Assembly: GCF_041260665.1 (NCBI RefSeq)
Contig: NZ_JBGCCT010000012.1
Span: 230,048-294,047 of the forward strand
Source: Catenulispora sp. GP43
Lineage (GTDB): Bacteria; Actinomycetota; Actinomycetes; Streptomycetales; Catenulisporaceae
Direction: 5' to 3'
Length of the DNA: 64,000 bases
Shown here: positions 9,939 through 20,226 of the stretch, in pieces
Layout: each line of letters opens with the position of its first letter
Position numbering within the stretch: the stretch's first letter is position 1
Program-made: the position numbers and the translations under genes
The notes under the pieces: generated by a model
The model's database searches: none
What the model was told of the DNA's origin: nothing
The model's input: the letters and a program-made list of their open reading frames with translations, nothing else

Positions 9939-10465
9939 TGGCCGACGGTGCGGGCGAGCAGCAGGCCGGCGGTTCCGATCCCGCCGGAGCCACCGGTCCG
10001 GGCGTTTCCGGTGATTCCGGCGATCGCACCGGCTCCGCGGGCCCCGGCGACCAGCCCGGCTTCCTCCTCTGGCGCGTCACCCTGCGCTGGCAGCGCGAGA
10101 TCGCCGCGGTCCTGGCGCCGCTGGACCTCACGCACGTCCAGTTCGTCCTGCTCGCCTGCACCTTCTGGCTCAACGACCAGGGCCTGGCCCCCAACCAGGC
10201 GACCGTCGCCGAGCAGGCCGGCACCGACGTCAAGATGACCTCGCAGGTGATCCGCACGCTCGAGGCGAAGGGCCTGATCACCCGCGAGGTGGACCCGGCC
10301 GACACCCGGGCCCGCCGCCTGCGGGTCACGGAGGCCGGCGCCGATCTGGCCCCGCGGGCGATGGCGGCGGTGGAGGCGGCCGACGCGGCGTTCTTCGGTC
10401 CGGTCGCGCGCCCGGAGGCGGTCGGCATGCTGAGCCGGCTGGCGCGCTTCACCGAGCCCGGATAG
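9938..10465 (+). CDS. MarR-family transcriptional regulator
   Basis: 175 residues. A Gly/Ser/Pro-rich N-terminal tail of about 40 residues is unlike typical MarR proteins. The winged-helix core follows (LTHVQFVLLACTFWL.., QATVAEQAGTDVKMTSQVIRTLEAKGLITREVDPADTRARRLRVTEAG), with the wing motif DxRxRxxxxT intact. It probably represses the upstream promoter through the CAGATAGYCTGYGC direct repeats. Translation is coupled to the SRPBCC gene by TGATG overlap. Confidence 0.9.
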   Translation: MADGAGEQQAGGSDPAGATGPGVSGDSGDRTGSAGPGDQPGFLLWRVTLRWQREIAAVLAPLDLTHVQFVLLACTFWLNDQGLAPNQATVAEQAGTDVKMTSQVIRTLEAKGLITREVDPADTRARRLRVTEAGADLAPRAMAAVEAADAAFFGPVARPEAVGMLSRLARFTEPG

Positions 10466-10506
10466 CCGGACGGTCGGATACTCGGCCAGCCGGGTAGCGC
10501 TTTCCG

Positions 10507-11082
10507 TCAGCCGGCCGACGACTCCTTCACCACCGCTGCCACCACCGTCCGCACGATCTCCCGCCGCTGCTCCTGGCCCGCGGCGTCCATCACCCGCATG
10601 ATGTCCGGGCTGGTGAACTCCCAGAACGCGGCCATGTGCACGGCCAGCGCGAACAGCACGTCGGCCGGGAACGGGCTGGCGATCACGCCGCCGGCCAGCG
10701 CCTCGCCGATCATCGCGACCCGCTCCCGGCTGTCGCGGGCCCCGACCTCGTCCGGCGAGGCCTCGCCGCGCTCCAGCCGCTGCCAGGTGATCAGCCGGGG
10801 CAGGTCCGGGTGCTCGGCATAGATGTCGCACAGCATCACCGCGAAGCCGGGCAGGTCCTGCACGTCCAGCGGCAGGCCGTCGACGATCTGCCCGACCAGG
10901 TCGCTCCAGACCGCGTCGAACAACCCGGACTTGTTGGTGAAGTAGTGGTAGATCTGCGCCTTGTTGGACTGCGCGGCCGCGGCGATGCGGTCGACGCGGG
11001 CGCCGGTGATCCCGTGCGCGGCGAACTCGGCCCGGCCCGCCGCGATGAGACGCTGTCTGGTGGCTTCGGCGTCACGCTGCAT
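10507..11082 (-). CDS. TetR-family regulator (probable repressor of itself, ABC-F and LAL genes)
   Basis: 191 residues. The TetR HTH lies at about residues 10-57 (TRQRLIAAGRAEFAAHGITGARVDRIAAAAQSNKAQIYHYFTNKSGLF), followed by a helical ligand-binding domain of the common TetR_C type. ATG 11082 is chosen because TAGTCT at 11095-11090 ends seven bases upstream, consistent with a leaderless mRNA; GTG 11088 is an alternative. The dyad at 11103-11124 overlaps its promoter and recurs twice in the ABC-F/LAL intergenic region, marking a small local regulon. Confidence 0.88.
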   Translation of the reverse strand: MQRDAEATRQRLIAAGRAEFAAHGITGARVDRIAAAAQSNKAQIYHYFTNKSGLFDAVWSDLVGQIVDGLPLDVQDLPGFAVMLCDIYAEHPDLPRLITWQRLERGEASPDEVGARDSRERVAMIGEALAGGVIASPFPADVLFALAVHMAAFWEFTSPDIMRVMDAAGQEQRREIVRTVVAAVVKESSAG

Positions 11083-11102
11083 GACCACCAGACTAACCCA
11101 CC

Positions 11103-11124
11103 ATCAACTAACCATTTGGTTGAT
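11103..11124. promoter_or_regulatory. TetR operator, copy 1
   Basis: Imperfect palindrome TCAACTAACCATTTGGTTGA (11104-11123) upstream of the TetR gene, lying in the spacer/-35 zone of its promoter. The same sequence with minor changes recurs at 12932-12951 and 12977-12996. Confidence 0.7.
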
Positions 11125-12750
<1,626 letters not shown>

Positions 12751-12797
12751 GGAGGTGCCCTTGAAGAAAAGTGACGGGTGATGTGACGACGAAACGA

Positions 12798-12836
12798 CAC
12801 CGAGCCGCGGATCGATCGATCAGAACGCGCTCGGTG
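12798..12836 (-). terminator. Putative attenuator hairpin in the ABC-F leader
   Basis: In the untranslated leader of the ABC-F mRNA, CACCGAGC pairs with GCTCGGTG (12829-12836 with 12798-12805). The stem is extended inward by CGCG/CGCG with one bulged base, and the loop contains the self-complementary GATCGATCGATC. Downstream on the mRNA is a T-rich GTCGTTTCGTCGTC. It lies between the leader ORF and the ABC-F start, the classic position for an antibiotic-responsive attenuator. Confidence 0.5.
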
Positions 12837-12847
12837 AACCGGGCATC

Positions 12848-12877
12848 TCAGTGCGAGATGTCGTCGTCGCTCAGCAT
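12848..12877 (-). CDS. 9-residue leader peptide upstream of ABC-F gene
   Basis: ATG 12877 is preceded by a canonical AAGGAG with six bases spacing and opens a short frame, MLSDDDISH, ending in TGA at 12850-12848. A hairpin CATCTC-AGTGC-GAGATG (12844-12860) overlaps its last codons and stop. It is 97 bp before the ABC-F ATG. Such short leader ORFs act as antibiotic sensors for several resistance genes, including ABC-F genes. The assignment here rests on position, strong ribosome-binding site and overlapping RNA structure. Confidence 0.55.
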   Translation of the reverse strand: MLSDDDISH

Positions 12878-12931
12878 GTCGAACTCCTTATTCGGGACCG
12901 CCAGCACCGTAACACGCACCACCGCCCCGAA

Positions 12932-12951
12932 GTAACTGACTATTTGGTTGA
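12932..12951. promoter_or_regulatory. TetR operator, copy 2 (ABC-F promoter side)
   Basis: GTAACTGACTATTTGGTTGA matches operator copy 1 at 16 of 20 positions. It is placed upstream of the ABC-F leader on the minus strand. Confidence 0.6.
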
Positions 12952-12976
12952 CAGCGCACCCGACGCCCCGCTCTAA

Positions 12977-12996
12977 TCAACTAACCAGATAGTTGA
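12977..12996. promoter_or_regulatory. TetR operator, copy 3 (LAL promoter side)
   Basis: TCAACTAACCAGATAGTTGA, nearly identical to copy 1 in its left half and itself an imperfect palindrome. It lies 19 bp upstream of the LAL regulator start, so a bound repressor would block that gene. Confidence 0.65.
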
Positions 12997-13014
12997 CTAG
13001 CCGGAGGCGTGGAT

Positions 13015-15762
13015 ATGGAGATCGTCGGCCGCGAACGCGAACAGGACCAGCTCTCCGCCTTCATCCGCCTGGCCGGGGGCCAGGCGCTGGTCCTGCGCGG
13101 CGACACCGGCGTCGGCAAGACCGCGCTGCTGGACTTCGCGACCGGGCTCGCCGCCGCCGAGGGCCACCAGATCGTCCGGGCCACCGGCGTCGAGGCCGAG
13201 TCCGGGCTCCCGTACGCCGGGCTGCACCAGCTCCTCTACCCGCTGCTGCAGGACGCCGGCGGCAGTGCCCTCGACCCGGCGACGCGCGCCGTGTTCGACG
13301 CGGTCTTCGGCCAGGCCCAGGGCCGGGCGCCGTCGATGATGGCGCTCGGCATCGCGGTGCTGAACCTGCTGGCCCGGGCCGGCGCCGAGCAGCCGGTGCT
13401 GCTGGTCGTGGACGACGGCCAGTGGCTCGACGAGGCCACCGCCGACGTCTGCGGCTTCGTCGGCCGACGGCTCACCGGCAGCGCTGTCAAGCTGCTGGTC
13501 GCGGTGCGCGCCGATCTCCCCTCCCGGTTCGACACCGCGGCGCTGCCCGAGACGCCGGTCACGGCGCTGCCCGCCGACGACGCCGCGCGCCTGCTCGACC
13601 GCAGGCACCCGGACCTGGGACGGCAGGTGCGGCAGGTGGTGCTGGAACAGGCGCGGGGCAATCCGCTGACGCTGATCGAGCTGCCCGCGCAGTTGGCCGA
13701 CGAGCCCGCGGCCGAGGATCTGCTGGTCCGCCACGGCGTCCCGATCCCCCGCCGGCTGCACCACGTCTACGGCTCCCGGATCACGGCCCTGCGCGACACC
13801 GTCCGCGCGGAGCTGCTGCTCGGCGCCCTCGACGGCGTCGGAACCCGGACCGGGGTCAGCCCGGCCCCGGGCCGCCGCCACCGCATGACAGACGTCGACG
13901 ACGCGGTGGCCTGCGGCCTGCTGGACATCGAACCGGGCACCGGCGACTACACCTTCCGCCACCCGCTGGTGCGCTCCAGCGTCGTGCAGCTGGCCACGCC
14001 GAACCAGCGACGCGCGGCCCATGAGCGGCTCGCGCTCTTCCACCGCGACGACCTCGAACGCCGGGCGACGCACCTGGCCGCCGCGACCATCGACCCGGAC
14101 GACGAGGTGGCGGCGGTGCTGGAGGCCGCCGCGCAGTCCGTGACCCGGCGCGGCGGCGCCCTGGCCGCGGTGACCTGGCTGACCCGCGCCGCCGAGCTGA
14201 CCGAGGACCGCGCCGACCGCTCGCGGCGGCTGGCGCACGCGGCCTTCGTCGCCGCCTACGCCGCGCGGCTCGGCCAGGCCCACCGCCTGGTGCGCGCCGA
14301 CCGGGCGCCCGGCGCCGGCGAGTCCGTGGCCTCGGCCTCGGCCGACGCCTATGCGGCGCTGTACCGGGAGGGCGACGTCCGCTCCACCGAGCGGCAGGTC
14401 GTGGCGGCGATCAAGGAGCTGCGGGACAGCGGCCGGGCACAGCCCGAGGACATGTCCCGGCTGGTGGCCCAGCTGCTCGCCATCGGTATGTTCGCCGGCG
14501 ACCAGCCGGCCTGGGAGCGCATCTACGAGCTCATCGACTCCCTGGACGACTGCCTAATCGACGAGCAGACCCGCATCTATGCCAACACCTGCAGCGACGT
14601 GGTCCGCCACGGCGCAGGCTGGGCCGAGCCGGTGGAGCGGGCCGCGACGATGCTGGCGGAGCTGGAGCCCTGGGACGTCACCCGGCTGGCCGCCGCCGCG
14701 TACTTCCTCGACATCCTGGGCCGCTTCCGCCCGCATCTGCAGCGGACCGTGGACCGCGAACTGGCCACCGGCGCGGTGGTCAGCGGGGTCGTCATGCTGC
14801 GGCTGATCATGCTCGACCAGGTCGGCTGCGGCGAGTGGGAGGAGGCCGAACGGACCGGGCAGCGGGCCCTGGACCAGGCCGTCGAGCACGGACTGGAGCT
14901 CTACGCGTACCAGGCCCGGGTCTGGCTCGCGCACCTCGCGGCGCTGCGCGGACAGCTGATCCGGGCCCGCGACCTGCAGGGCGTGGTCGACGCCTGGGCC
15001 CGGCCGCGCGGGCTCGGGATGCTGACGCAGACCGCCGACGCCGTCGGCGCGCTGGCGGCACTCAGCGCCGGCGACTACGAGGCGGCGTATCTGTACGCCA
15101 TCGGCATCACCGAGCCCGGGCAGTTCCGGCCCTACGCCGTCCAGGCCCCGCGCACCCTGCTCGAACTGGTCGAAGCCGCCCTGCACACCGGCCGCGCCGA
15201 GCAGGCCCGCCGGCACGCGCTCGCGGCCCGCGACGCCGGCCTGCCGGCCCTCTCGCCGCGGCTGGCCGTCCTCACCTACGGCGCCCTCGCGATGACCGCG
15301 GAGTCCGACAGGGAGGCCGCCGAGATGGTCGCGCTGGCCGAGTCGCACCCGGAGGCCGCACGGTTCCCGTTCGAGCTGGCCCGCATCCGGCTGGCGCACG
15401 GGGTCCGGATCCGGCACGTCCAGGGCCGGACGGCGGCGCGCCGCTTCCTGGCCCCGGCCGCGGAGACCTTCGAGCGCCTCGGCGCCGGCGGCTGGACCGA
15501 GCGCGCCCAGGCCGAACTGCGCGCCACTGGCGCCGCCCCGCGCCTGTCGGCGCTGAGCCTGGCCTCCCTGACCTGGCAGGAACGGCGGATCGCGGAACTG
15601 GCGGCCGGCGGGCTGACCAACAAGGAGATCGGCAAGCGCACGAACCTGTCGCCGCGCACGGTCAGCTCGCACCTGTACCGGATCTTCCCGAAGCTGGGGA
15701 TCACGACGCGCGCCGCGCTGCGCGACGCGCTGAGCCGGAGCGGCGAACTTTCAGAAGCCTGA
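13015..15762 (+). CDS. LAL-type LuxR-family regulator (large ATP-binding)
   Basis: 915 residues. The N-terminal P-loop ATPase/STAND module starts MEIVGREREQDQLSAF, with Walker A GDTGVGKT at 29-36 and Walker B PVLLVVDDGQWLD. A long helical TPR-like middle follows, then a C-terminal LuxR helix-turn-helix (LTWQERRIAELAAGGLTNKEIGKRTNLSPRTVSSHLYRIFPKLGI, about 850-895). LAL proteins are pathway-specific activators of sugar or secondary metabolism genes. ATG 13015 is seven bases after GGAGG; GTG 13009 is too close. A TetR operator lies just upstream. The 3' end overlaps the convergent hydrolase gene by 12 bp. Confidence 0.92.
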   Translation: MEIVGREREQDQLSAFIRLAGGQALVLRGDTGVGKTALLDFATGLAAAEGHQIVRATGVEAESGLPYAGLHQLLYPLLQDAGGSALDPATRAVFDAVFGQAQGRAPSMMALGIAVLNLLARAGAEQPVLLVVDDGQWLDEATADVCGFVGRRLTGSAVKLLVAVRADLPSRFDTAALPETPVTALPADDAARLLDRRHPDLGRQVRQVVLEQARGNPLTLIELPAQLADEPAAEDLLVRHGVPIPRRLHHVYGSRITALRDTVRAELLLGALDGVGTRTGVSPAPGRRHRMTDVDDAVACGLLDIEPGTGDYTFRHPLVRSSVVQLATPNQRRAAHERLALFHRDDLERRATHLAAATIDPDDEVAAVLEAAAQSVTRRGGALAAVTWLTRAAELTEDRADRSRRLAHAAFVAAYAARLGQAHRLVRADRAPGAGESVASASADAYAALYREGDVRSTERQVVAAIKELRDSGRAQPEDMSRLVAQLLAIGMFAGDQPAWERIYELIDSLDDCLIDEQTRIYANTCSDVVRHGAGWAEPVERAATMLAELEPWDVTRLAAAAYFLDILGRFRPHLQRTVDRELATGAVVSGVVMLRLIMLDQVGCGEWEEAERTGQRALDQAVEHGLELYAYQARVWLAHLAALRGQLIRARDLQGVVDAWARPRGLGMLTQTADAVGALAALSAGDYEAAYLYAIGITEPGQFRPYAVQAPRTLLELVEAALHTGRAEQARRHALAARDAGLPALSPRLAVLTYGALAMTAESDREAAEMVALAESHPEAARFPFELARIRLAHGVRIRHVQGRTAARRFLAPAAETFERLGAGGWTERAQAELRATGAAPRLSALSLASLTWQERRIAELAAGGLTNKEIGKRTNLSPRTVSSHLYRIFPKLGITTRAALRDALSRSGELSEA

Positions 15763-16521
15763 GACGTTGTCGGCGAGCCAGGTGAGGACGTAGTCGGCGA
15801 CGTCGCGCCACCCGCTGTCGATCACGAGGGAGTGCCCTCGGTCGGCGAACTGCTTCAGCTCGGTGGCCGCGGTGGAGTCCCCGTAGAGCTTGTAGGCGGC
15901 GCGGGTGACGGCGTCCGTCACCATGCGGTCCTCCTGGCCGGAGACCAGCAGGAGCGGTCCGCGTGCGGCGTTGCCGGTGTCCACGGCGATTCCGTCGTCG
16001 GTCAGCAGGTGACGCGGCGACGGCAGGACGTAGCGCTCGTACAGCTTCGCCGCTTCCTCCTCCCCGACGGTGTTCGCGACGAGGTGGCGGAACTGCTGGC
16101 GTGGCATCGACACGAAGCCGTCGTGCTCAATAGGAGCGCCGAAAGGGTTCGCCGCTATACGATTCGGCACCCCGGGCTCCACAAGGCCAGCCGGCGGCTG
16201 CGGCGCGATCGCCACGGCGGCCTGCCCGATACCGGCCCCGAGCAGCCGCTGGGCGATGAGCCCACCGAGCGCATGACCGACGAGCACCGCCGGGGTGTCA
16301 CAGGATCGCGCGACGCGCTCGTAGTGCGCGAGGAGCTCGCCGATGCGCAGATCGCGGAGCGGGCCGGGATTGCGCCGGGCCGCCTCGATGGTGGGCTCCT
16401 CCCCGGGCCAACCCGGGACGTCCACGGTGTAGCCGTGTCTGCCGAACCGCTCTGCCCAGGCCTCCCAACTCGAGGCGTGAAGCCACGCACCGTGGATGAG
16501 GACTACAGGGGTGGGCTGCAC
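15751..16521 (-). CDS. Alpha/beta hydrolase
   Basis: 256 residues. The fold is shown by PVVLIHGAWLHASSWEAW at the N-terminus (oxyanion loop HGAW) and VLVGHALGGLIAQRLL, where the usual nucleophile elbow G-x-S-x-G reads GHALG: the nucleophile serine position is Ala. FADRGHSLVIDSGW near the end carries the expected catalytic His. The Ser-to-Ala change suggests a non-hydrolytic or altered role. GTG 16521 follows GGAAGG by seven bases; the frame is open much further upstream, but that part lacks protein-like character. Confidence 0.78.
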   Translation of the reverse strand: MQPTPVVLIHGAWLHASSWEAWAERFGRHGYTVDVPGWPGEEPTIEAARRNPGPLRDLRIGELLAHYERVARSCDTPAVLVGHALGGLIAQRLLGAGIGQAAVAIAPQPPAGLVEPGVPNRIAANPFGAPIEHDGFVSMPRQQFRHLVANTVGEEEAAKLYERYVLPSPRHLLTDDGIAVDTGNAARGPLLLVSGQEDRMVTDAVTRAAYKLYGDSTAATELKQFADRGHSLVIDSGWRDVADYVLTWLADNVSGF

Positions 16522-16850
16522 GACGGGGCCTTCCGACGACGGGCGGGCATCGGCCGCCGGGCGGCCCCGGCGGCTCGTTGATGATCTCCCGGACGAGTGC
16601 CGGGTCGGAACAGTCGGATGACTGAACACTGCGACACGGTGACGCGGAACGATTGTGCTGAAGAGAAAAGGGCCTTTTCTGACGGCTTCGCGCGGGTCGA
16701 AGACGGATCCCGCTGGTGGCGCGATGAGGTTGAGCGACTCGTTTCGCGCTGGCGTCCGGCGGTCGTGGCTGGCCAACCCAGAAACGCCGAAAAGGAGTCC
16801 GGACCCACCCCCGTCCCGGGGTAGGGCCCGAACTCCGCGGCGCACCCAGC
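16522..16850. other. Intergenic region with a short dyad
   Basis: No convincing gene. A 15-bp near-perfect dyad GAAAAGGGCCTTTTC (16665-16679) could be an operator or promoter-proximal element of the alpha/beta hydrolase gene to the left. A 75-codon plus-strand frame (16597-16824) lacks a ribosome-binding site and family resemblance. Confidence 0.4.
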
Positions 16851-17432
16851 TCAGACCGGCTGAACCGTACCCCGGCGCGCCTTCCAGGCCAGCAAGCCGG
16901 CCTGGACGATGAAGAAGATCCCGCCGCCGGTGGCATAGACGGCCAGGACCGACAACGACGGCTTGTCCCCCGCGGCCTGCGCGTCGTAGAAGGCGCCCAC
17001 GACGAACGACAGCCCGCCGGCGATCAGCATCGGCCACTGCTTGCCGAGCTCGGGACCGCGTCGCCGCAGCCCCACGACCACCTGCGCCGCTCCGGACAGG
17101 ACCGCCCAGGCCCCGAACGTGGCCAGCGCCGCCGCCGCGCCGCTCGCCCCGCCGGCGATTCCCACGCCGATCGCGGCCAGCGTGCTCAGCACCCCGTTGA
17201 ACGCCGTGACCCGGCGCTCGGGTCCTTCGGGGCCCCAGCGGTAGTCGAACACGGACGACACCGCGTCGAGCAGCGGGTAGGCGACCAGCAGCGTGACCGC
17301 CGCCCCGCTCAGAGACTCGTGGACCTTGTAGGCGTTCGCGAAGGCCGCGGCCCACGCCACCGCCAGCACACCCCGGGTGAAGTACAGCCGTGTCAGGGGG
17401 CTGCGTCCGGCATCCGCCGTTGTCGTACTCAT
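16851..17432 (-). CDS. Small integral membrane protein, DUF308/HdeD-like
   Basis: 193 residues, about six hydrophobic segments in paired hairpins (LYFTRGVLAVAWAAAFA, AVTLLVAYPLLDAVSSVFDY, FNGVLSTLAAIGVGIAGG, FGAWAVLSGAAQVVVGLRRR, PMLIAGGLSFVVGAFY, LAVYATGGGIFFIVQAGLLAW). The duplicated two-helix pattern with a charged RRR/GPELGKQWPML turn is that of DUF308/HdeD-type proteins, of unknown biochemical role. ATG 17432 follows AAGGAGA. It lies 38 bp downstream of the tannase-family gene and could be cotranscribed with it. Confidence 0.6.
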   Translation of the reverse strand: MSTTTADAGRSPLTRLYFTRGVLAVAWAAAFANAYKVHESLSGAAVTLLVAYPLLDAVSSVFDYRWGPEGPERRVTAFNGVLSTLAAIGVGIAGGASGAAAALATFGAWAVLSGAAQVVVGLRRRGPELGKQWPMLIAGGLSFVVGAFYDAQAAGDKPSLSVLAVYATGGGIFFIVQAGLLAWKARRGTVQPV

Positions 17433-17470
17433 GGCCTTCTCCTTAGTGCTCGGGTTTCAGGCCGGCCTCG

Positions 17471-19114
17471 TCAGCCGCGCGAGGCACTCACGCAGCGGAA
17501 GTCGGCCGGGTTCGCCACGTCGCCGTGGCCGGTGTAGCGGGACACCATCGGGTAGCGGCACACGTCCCGGGTGAAGCTCTGGCCGCTCGGGTTGGTCAGC
17601 GTGGCGTGCAGGACGCTCGGGGCCTTGCCCTGCTCGACCCACTTGGTGAGCGAGGCCATGTCGTCCACGCCGCCGCCCTGCAGACCGCAGTGTGCGACGC
17701 CGGGCGCCAGGAACACGCGGTAGAACTCGTCCACCTTCTTGGTGCCGCCCATCGTGGCGTCGACCTTCTGGCGGTAGTCGACGGTGCCGCCGGTGGGGAT
17801 GATCTGGTCCGCGGCGCCCTGCCAGGTGATCAGCTTGCCGCCGGCCTTGCGGAAGGCCGACAGGTTCGGGTTGTTGTCGGCGATGACGCCGTCGTACTGC
17901 GCCCGCGCCTTCTGGAAGATCTGGTCGAACTGCGCGTAGGTCAGGTTCGCGGAGCTGAACGCGGGGTTCTTCTCCACGAACGTGGCGACCCAGACCGCCG
18001 GGACGAAGAACGGGTCGCCGGTGGTGGTGCCGTCGGTCGCGGTCTTGGTGGCGGCCAGCACGGAGAAGTCCGCGCCGACCGGCAGGCCGGACCACAGCCG
18101 CTTGCCGTTCGCGTCGCGCGGGCCGTCCCAGATCTTGCGGACCACGTCCGCGTCGGCGGCGGTGATCGTGACCGGCTTGCCGTCGCACTGGATCGTGGTG
18201 CCGATCAGGCGCCGCGGGTCGAAGTCGCAGGCCGCGGGGTTGCTGATCAGGCCGTCGACGGCGCCGTCGAGCTTGTCGCAGGCCTTGAGCACGGCCGCGT
18301 TGAAGGCGTTGAACTCACAGGTGGTCGGGTAGGTGTGCTCCTCGCTCATCACCACCTGCGGCCACAGCGTCGACACCTCGAACTGGTTCCAGTTGATGGC
18401 CGGGGCGTCGGCGTTGATGCCGTTGTAGTCGTTCGGGTAGAGCTGAGCCTCGGCGTAACCCTGGCGGCCGCCGGTGGAGCAGCCGTTGAAGTACGAGTAG
18501 GACGCGGCGTGACCGTACACGTCGGCCACGACCTGCTTGCTGACCACGGTCATCTCGTGGACCGAGCGGGAGGCGAAGTTCTGCAGCAGGCCGGTGTTGA
18601 TCTGGCCGGCCGAGTTCAGCGCCCAGCTGGTGTCGAAGGCGTTGCCGACACCGGCGTCGGTGGTCGCCGTGGCGTAGCCGGACTTGACCGCGGCGGCCAG
18701 ACCGCCGCCCTGGTCGTTGGCCTGGTACGCGGCGCCGCCGACGGCCTGGAAGCGGCCGTTCCAGCCGGTCTGGGGCAGCCAGACCTGGACCTTGGCGTGG
18801 TCATTGAGCCCGGGGTGGGTCAGGGTGACGGTCACTTCGCAGTGCGCCGGGACGTCGGGGACGGTGGCGCCGCCCAGCGGAGGCGTGCCGGGCACCACGT
18901 AGTTCCCGGCCGGGACGGAGGTCGCGGTCACGGACTCCACCGCGGTGCCGTCCGGCGCCGGAAGCTGGAAGGGCGCGCAGGTGTAGCCCGCCGCGGCCGG
19001 GGTCACGGCGGCGGTCGTCGCAGGGGCCGCGAACGCGGTCACCGGGACGTAGACAGCGGCGCCCACGAGCGGCACCGCGGCCGCCGTGATGGTCACTAGC
19101 CGTCGTCGTTTCAT
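17471..19114 (-). CDS. Secreted tannase/feruloyl esterase family protein
   Basis: 547 residues. Signal peptide: KRRR then a hydrophobic stretch ending TAFAAP (about residue 33). The tannase/feruloyl-esterase domain shows the nucleophile motif YFNGCSTGGRQGYAEAQLYP (catalytic Ser with the adjacent conserved Cys), the acid region WQGAADQIIP and the histidine APGVAHCGLQGGG; the two Cys flanking Ser and His form the family disulfide. Members cleave galloyl or feruloyl esters of plant polyphenols outside the cell. ATG 19114 follows GAGGAGAA; the upstream frame to 19198 is not used. Divergent from a second secreted hydrolase. Confidence 0.9.
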   Translation of the reverse strand: MKRRRLVTITAAAVPLVGAAVYVPVTAFAAPATTAAVTPAAAGYTCAPFQLPAPDGTAVESVTATSVPAGNYVVPGTPPLGGATVPDVPAHCEVTVTLTHPGLNDHAKVQVWLPQTGWNGRFQAVGGAAYQANDQGGGLAAAVKSGYATATTDAGVGNAFDTSWALNSAGQINTGLLQNFASRSVHEMTVVSKQVVADVYGHAASYSYFNGCSTGGRQGYAEAQLYPNDYNGINADAPAINWNQFEVSTLWPQVVMSEEHTYPTTCEFNAFNAAVLKACDKLDGAVDGLISNPAACDFDPRRLIGTTIQCDGKPVTITAADADVVRKIWDGPRDANGKRLWSGLPVGADFSVLAATKTATDGTTTGDPFFVPAVWVATFVEKNPAFSSANLTYAQFDQIFQKARAQYDGVIADNNPNLSAFRKAGGKLITWQGAADQIIPTGGTVDYRQKVDATMGGTKKVDEFYRVFLAPGVAHCGLQGGGVDDMASLTKWVEQGKAPSVLHATLTNPSGQSFTRDVCRYPMVSRYTGHGDVANPADFRCVSASRG

Positions 19115-19200
19115 GGTTCTCCTCGGGATCAAGGGCGATGAAGTGCCTGGTGTCGGGATGGCGCCTTCACTTTCGCGGCCGTACCGCCCCCGGCACATCA

Positions 19201-19210
19201 GTCACGTGAC
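19201..19210. promoter_or_regulatory. Palindrome in divergent promoter region
   Basis: GTCACGTGAC lies between the divergent tannase-family and alpha/beta hydrolase genes (19115-19342). A ten-base perfect palindrome at this place is a candidate shared operator; no regulator can be assigned. Confidence 0.35.
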
Positions 19211-19342
19211 GCTCAGTCTTCGCCGGCCCCGACCCGGCTCAACGGCCCCCAAGACTGGGAGTCAGATGACCGATGTGTGCGTCACGGCGGCCGGGTGACA
19301 GTGATGCCGCACCAATGACCCAGCCCTCGAAAGGGATCTGCC

Positions 19343-20194
19343 ATGCCTACTCTCCCCTCCGGCCGCAAGAGCCGTATCGTCGCCGGTTCCACCGCTGTCG
19401 TCGGCGCCGCCGCGGCGCTCGGCGCGTTCGCCCTGACCGGCACCGCGGACGCGGCGTCCCGTCCGGCGGCCGCCGACCATGCCCCCAAGCCGACGGTCAT
19501 CCTCGAGCACGGCGCCTTCGCGGACGCCTCCAGCTGGGACGGCGTCATCACCGACCTGCGCCGCGACGGCTACCCGGTGATCGCCGCGGCGAACCCGCTG
19601 CGCGGCCCGGCCTCCGACGCCGCCTCGCTGCGCGCCGTGATCGAGCACGTCAAGAGCCCGGTGATCCTGGTCGGCCACTCCTACGGCGGCTCGGTCATCA
19701 GCGAGGCGGCCGTCGGCGAGAAGAACGTCAAGGCCCTGGTCTACGTCGCGGCGTTCCTGCCGGCGCCCGGCGAGAGCGCGCTGCAGCTGACCAACCTGTA
19801 CCCGGGCTCGACGCTGCCGGCGACGCTGGACCCGGTGCCGTTCACCAACGCCGACGGCAGCACCGGCACCGACCTGTACATCCAGCAGGACAAGTTCCCG
19901 CACCAGTTCGCCGCCGACGTGCCCGCCGACCAGGCGGCGCTGATGGCCGAGACGCAGCGCCCGATCGCGCAGTCCGCGCTGGAGGAGAAGGCCACGGCCG
20001 CGGCATGGAAGACCATCCCGAGCTGGGACGTCGTCACCACGCAGGACCTGAACATCCCGCCGGCGGCGCAGGAGTTCATGGCGAAGCGCGCGAACGCGCA
20101 CGTCACCAAGGTCGCTGCCTCGCACTCGGTCGCGGTGTCGCACCCGGGTGCGGTGGCCGACGTCATCGAGCGCGCGGCCCGCGCGACGCGCTGA
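19343..20194 (+). CDS. Secreted alpha/beta hydrolase
   Basis: 283 residues. A signal peptide with basic start (RKSRIVAGSTAVVGAAAALGAFALTGTADAA) ends near residue 38. The hydrolase domain shows VILEHGAFADASSW (oxyanion loop), nucleophile elbow VILVGHSYGGSVI and a C-terminal catalytic His in AASHSVAVSHP. It resembles the salicylate-esterase/AB_hydrolase_6 group of actinomycetes. It is followed after 32 bp by a glyoxalase-fold gene in the same direction. Confidence 0.85.
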   Translation: MPTLPSGRKSRIVAGSTAVVGAAAALGAFALTGTADAASRPAAADHAPKPTVILEHGAFADASSWDGVITDLRRDGYPVIAAANPLRGPASDAASLRAVIEHVKSPVILVGHSYGGSVISEAAVGEKNVKALVYVAAFLPAPGESALQLTNLYPGSTLPATLDPVPFTNADGSTGTDLYIQQDKFPHQFAADVPADQAALMAETQRPIAQSALEEKATAAAWKTIPSWDVVTTQDLNIPPAAQEFMAKRANAHVTKVAASHSVAVSHPGAVADVIERAARATR

Positions 20195-20226
20195 CCCTTC
20201 GCCGACATCGACCAAGAGGCTCACTC

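Noticed and set aside
16597..16824. 75-codon plus-strand ORF
   Set aside because: No ribosome-binding site, no family resemblance, mixed codon use.
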